This document shows positions 4,882 to 5,527 of a stretch of 5,527 nt of DNA, one piece after another. The DNA comes from Actinomycetes bacterium. Lineage in GTDB: Bacteria > Actinomycetota > Acidimicrobiia > Acidimicrobiales > Acidimicrobiaceae. The notes beneath the pieces are model-generated. The model saw nothing but the letters and a program-made list of their open reading frames with translations. It did no database searches and was not told where the DNA came from. Both the position numbers and the translations under genes were made by a program. Location of the stretch: positions 1 through 5,527 of the forward strand of contig JAKBSX010000250.1 of NCBI GenBank assembly GCA_021844725.1. The letters run 5' to 3'. Within the stretch, counting starts at the first letter, position 1, and every line of letters begins with the position of its first letter.

Positions 4882-5358
4882 ATGACATCTGTTAAAGACC
4901 CGTTTGAGTCCTGGGATTTGAGTCCAAACATCGTCTCTCTACTTGTGGAAGAAGGATTCATCTACGACAGCAGCATGATGGGACACGATTCTCCTCCGTA
5001 CGAGGTGAGAGTCGGCGATGCTTCGCCTAAAGACGGAACGTTCAAATTTGGACACGCGTCGAATCTTATCGAGACGCCAGTCTCTTGGAAGCTCGATGAC
5101 TTTCCGCATTTCGAATACCTCTTCACTCATCCTGGCTCGGGGCTAAGAGCAGGGCCCGCAGTGCTGGAGAACTGGATCAACGATTTTGAATACATGTATG
5201 AGAACGTAGACTCTGGTCTCTTTAGTATCGTGTTCCATCCTCAAATTATCGGAAGAGGACACAGAATGCTGATGCTGGAAAAGCTCATCAGACACGTTCT
5301 CGGCAAGAGGAACGTGTGGATAACTACACTGGAACAGGTTGCCAACGCTTCAAGTTAG
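4882..5358 (+). CDS. Polysaccharide deacetylase, C-terminal part only (probable 5'-truncated remnant)
   Basis: Residues ~11-155 match the C-terminal part of a NodB-like polysaccharide deacetylase subfamily: WDLSPNIVSLLVEEGFIYDSS (11-31), SWKLDDFPHFEYL (68-80), VLENWINDFEYMY (94-106) and HPQIIGRGHRMLMLE (119-133). Family members are usually ~280-300 residues. Here the N-terminal ~130-150 residues are missing, including the TFDDG-type catalytic/metal Asp motif and the HxxxH metal ligands, so activity is unlikely. The usual arginine-containing RSP motif before WDLSP is also replaced by PFES. Upstream in-frame there is a TGA at 4849-4851, and the preceding 180 bp carry stops in all frames and no recognisable N-terminal half. 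A start at ATG4882 is possible but has no Shine-Dalgarno site. The rest of the frame is intact, which suggests recent truncation or a retained short product. It converges on the GYD gene with a 9-bp overlap. Confidence 0.8.
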   Translation: MTSVKDPFESWDLSPNIVSLLVEEGFIYDSSMMGHDSPPYEVRVGDASPKDGTFKFGHASNLIETPVSWKLDDFPHFEYLFTHPGSGLRAGPAVLENWINDFEYMYENVDSGLFSIVFHPQIIGRGHRMLMLEKLIRHVLGKRNVWITTLEQVANASS

Positions 5359-5527
5359 TTTTGAAATCAGAGCTGCTCCTTCTTCCTCTGAGAATAGTTT
5401 GAAGCTAGTGCTTCGAACATTTCCGAGTTTTCCAACAGACAGAAGATATGACGCGAGCGTTTCATCATCAGGAAATTCGGCAATTCCCACAGTGTCGTAT
5501 GCACCTAACGCATAGTGAATGGGAAAA
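5350..5527 (-). CDS. GYD-domain protein, C-terminal part (runs off window)
   Basis: The last 58 codons of a minus-strand gene whose start lies beyond the window edge. The visible part matches the second half of GYD-domain proteins (~95-100 residues, PF08734-like): HYALGAYDTVGIAEFPDDET, then SVGKLGNVRSTSFKLFSEEE, then a final ISKLT. The signature appears as G-A-Y-D, followed by the typical acidic PDDET and the LGNVRSTS strand. These are small cytosolic proteins with a dimeric alpha/beta-barrel-like fold; no general biochemical role is established. The stop TGA (5352-5350) overlaps the end of the convergent deacetylase remnant by 9 bp, so transcripts of the two would be antisense at their 3' ends. 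Confidence 0.85.
   Translation of the reverse strand, partial: FPIHYALGAYDTVGIAEFPDDETLASYLLSVGKLGNVRSTSFKLFSEEEGAALISKLT

Noticed and set aside
1..5527. CRISPR array, insertion sequence, integrase or toxin-antitoxin pair
   Set aside because: No regularly spaced repeats, transposase or integrase motifs, target-site duplications, or paired small genes were seen on either strand.

Overview
The window looks archaeal, most likely from the TACK side (Thaumarchaeota/Nitrososphaeria or a relative). This rests on four things: a two-subunit ADP-forming acyl-CoA synthetase, an archaeal-type asparagine synthetase derived from the AsnRS/AspRS core, a tRNA-Lys gene interrupted by two bulge-helix-bulge introns at non-canonical D-arm positions, and general gene style (TTG/GTG starts, weak or absent Shine-Dalgarno sites). 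The lineage is inferred from gene content, not from a marker phylogeny.

Layout. The plus strand opens with acdA and acdB (46-2153), which overlap by 4 bp and encode the alpha and beta subunits of one ADP-forming CoA ligase. About 475 bp without a convincing gene follow. This stretch holds a cluster of stem-loops (2394-2457), a short minus-strand reading frame with no normal start, and one arm of a perfect 66-bp inverted repeat. The other arm is the very start of the window and contains the acdA start codon. Next comes tRNA-Lys(CTT) on the plus strand (2630-2756, 3' CCA encoded). Its sequence only folds as a normal tRNA after removal of a 28-nt and a 22-nt intron from the D arm.

The second half has an archaeal asparagine synthetase on the minus strand (2899-3858), a 317-bp gap with no supported gene, a minus-strand four-helix membrane protein of unknown function (4185-4700), and a plus-strand reading frame matching only the C-terminal part of a polysaccharide deacetylase (4882-5358, probably a 5'-truncated remnant). 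At the right edge is the C-terminal part of a GYD-domain protein on the minus strand (5350 to beyond 5527), convergent with the deacetylase and overlapping it by 9 bp.

How the genes relate. acdA/acdB clearly form one enzyme: acyl-CoA + ADP + Pi gives acid + CoA + ATP, or the reverse. The other genes show no shared pathway. I see no mobile element, CRISPR array or recombinase. The two signals most worth following are the doubly interrupted tRNA and the 66-bp inverted repeat, which is either an assembly fold-back or a real inverted duplication bracketing acdAB.
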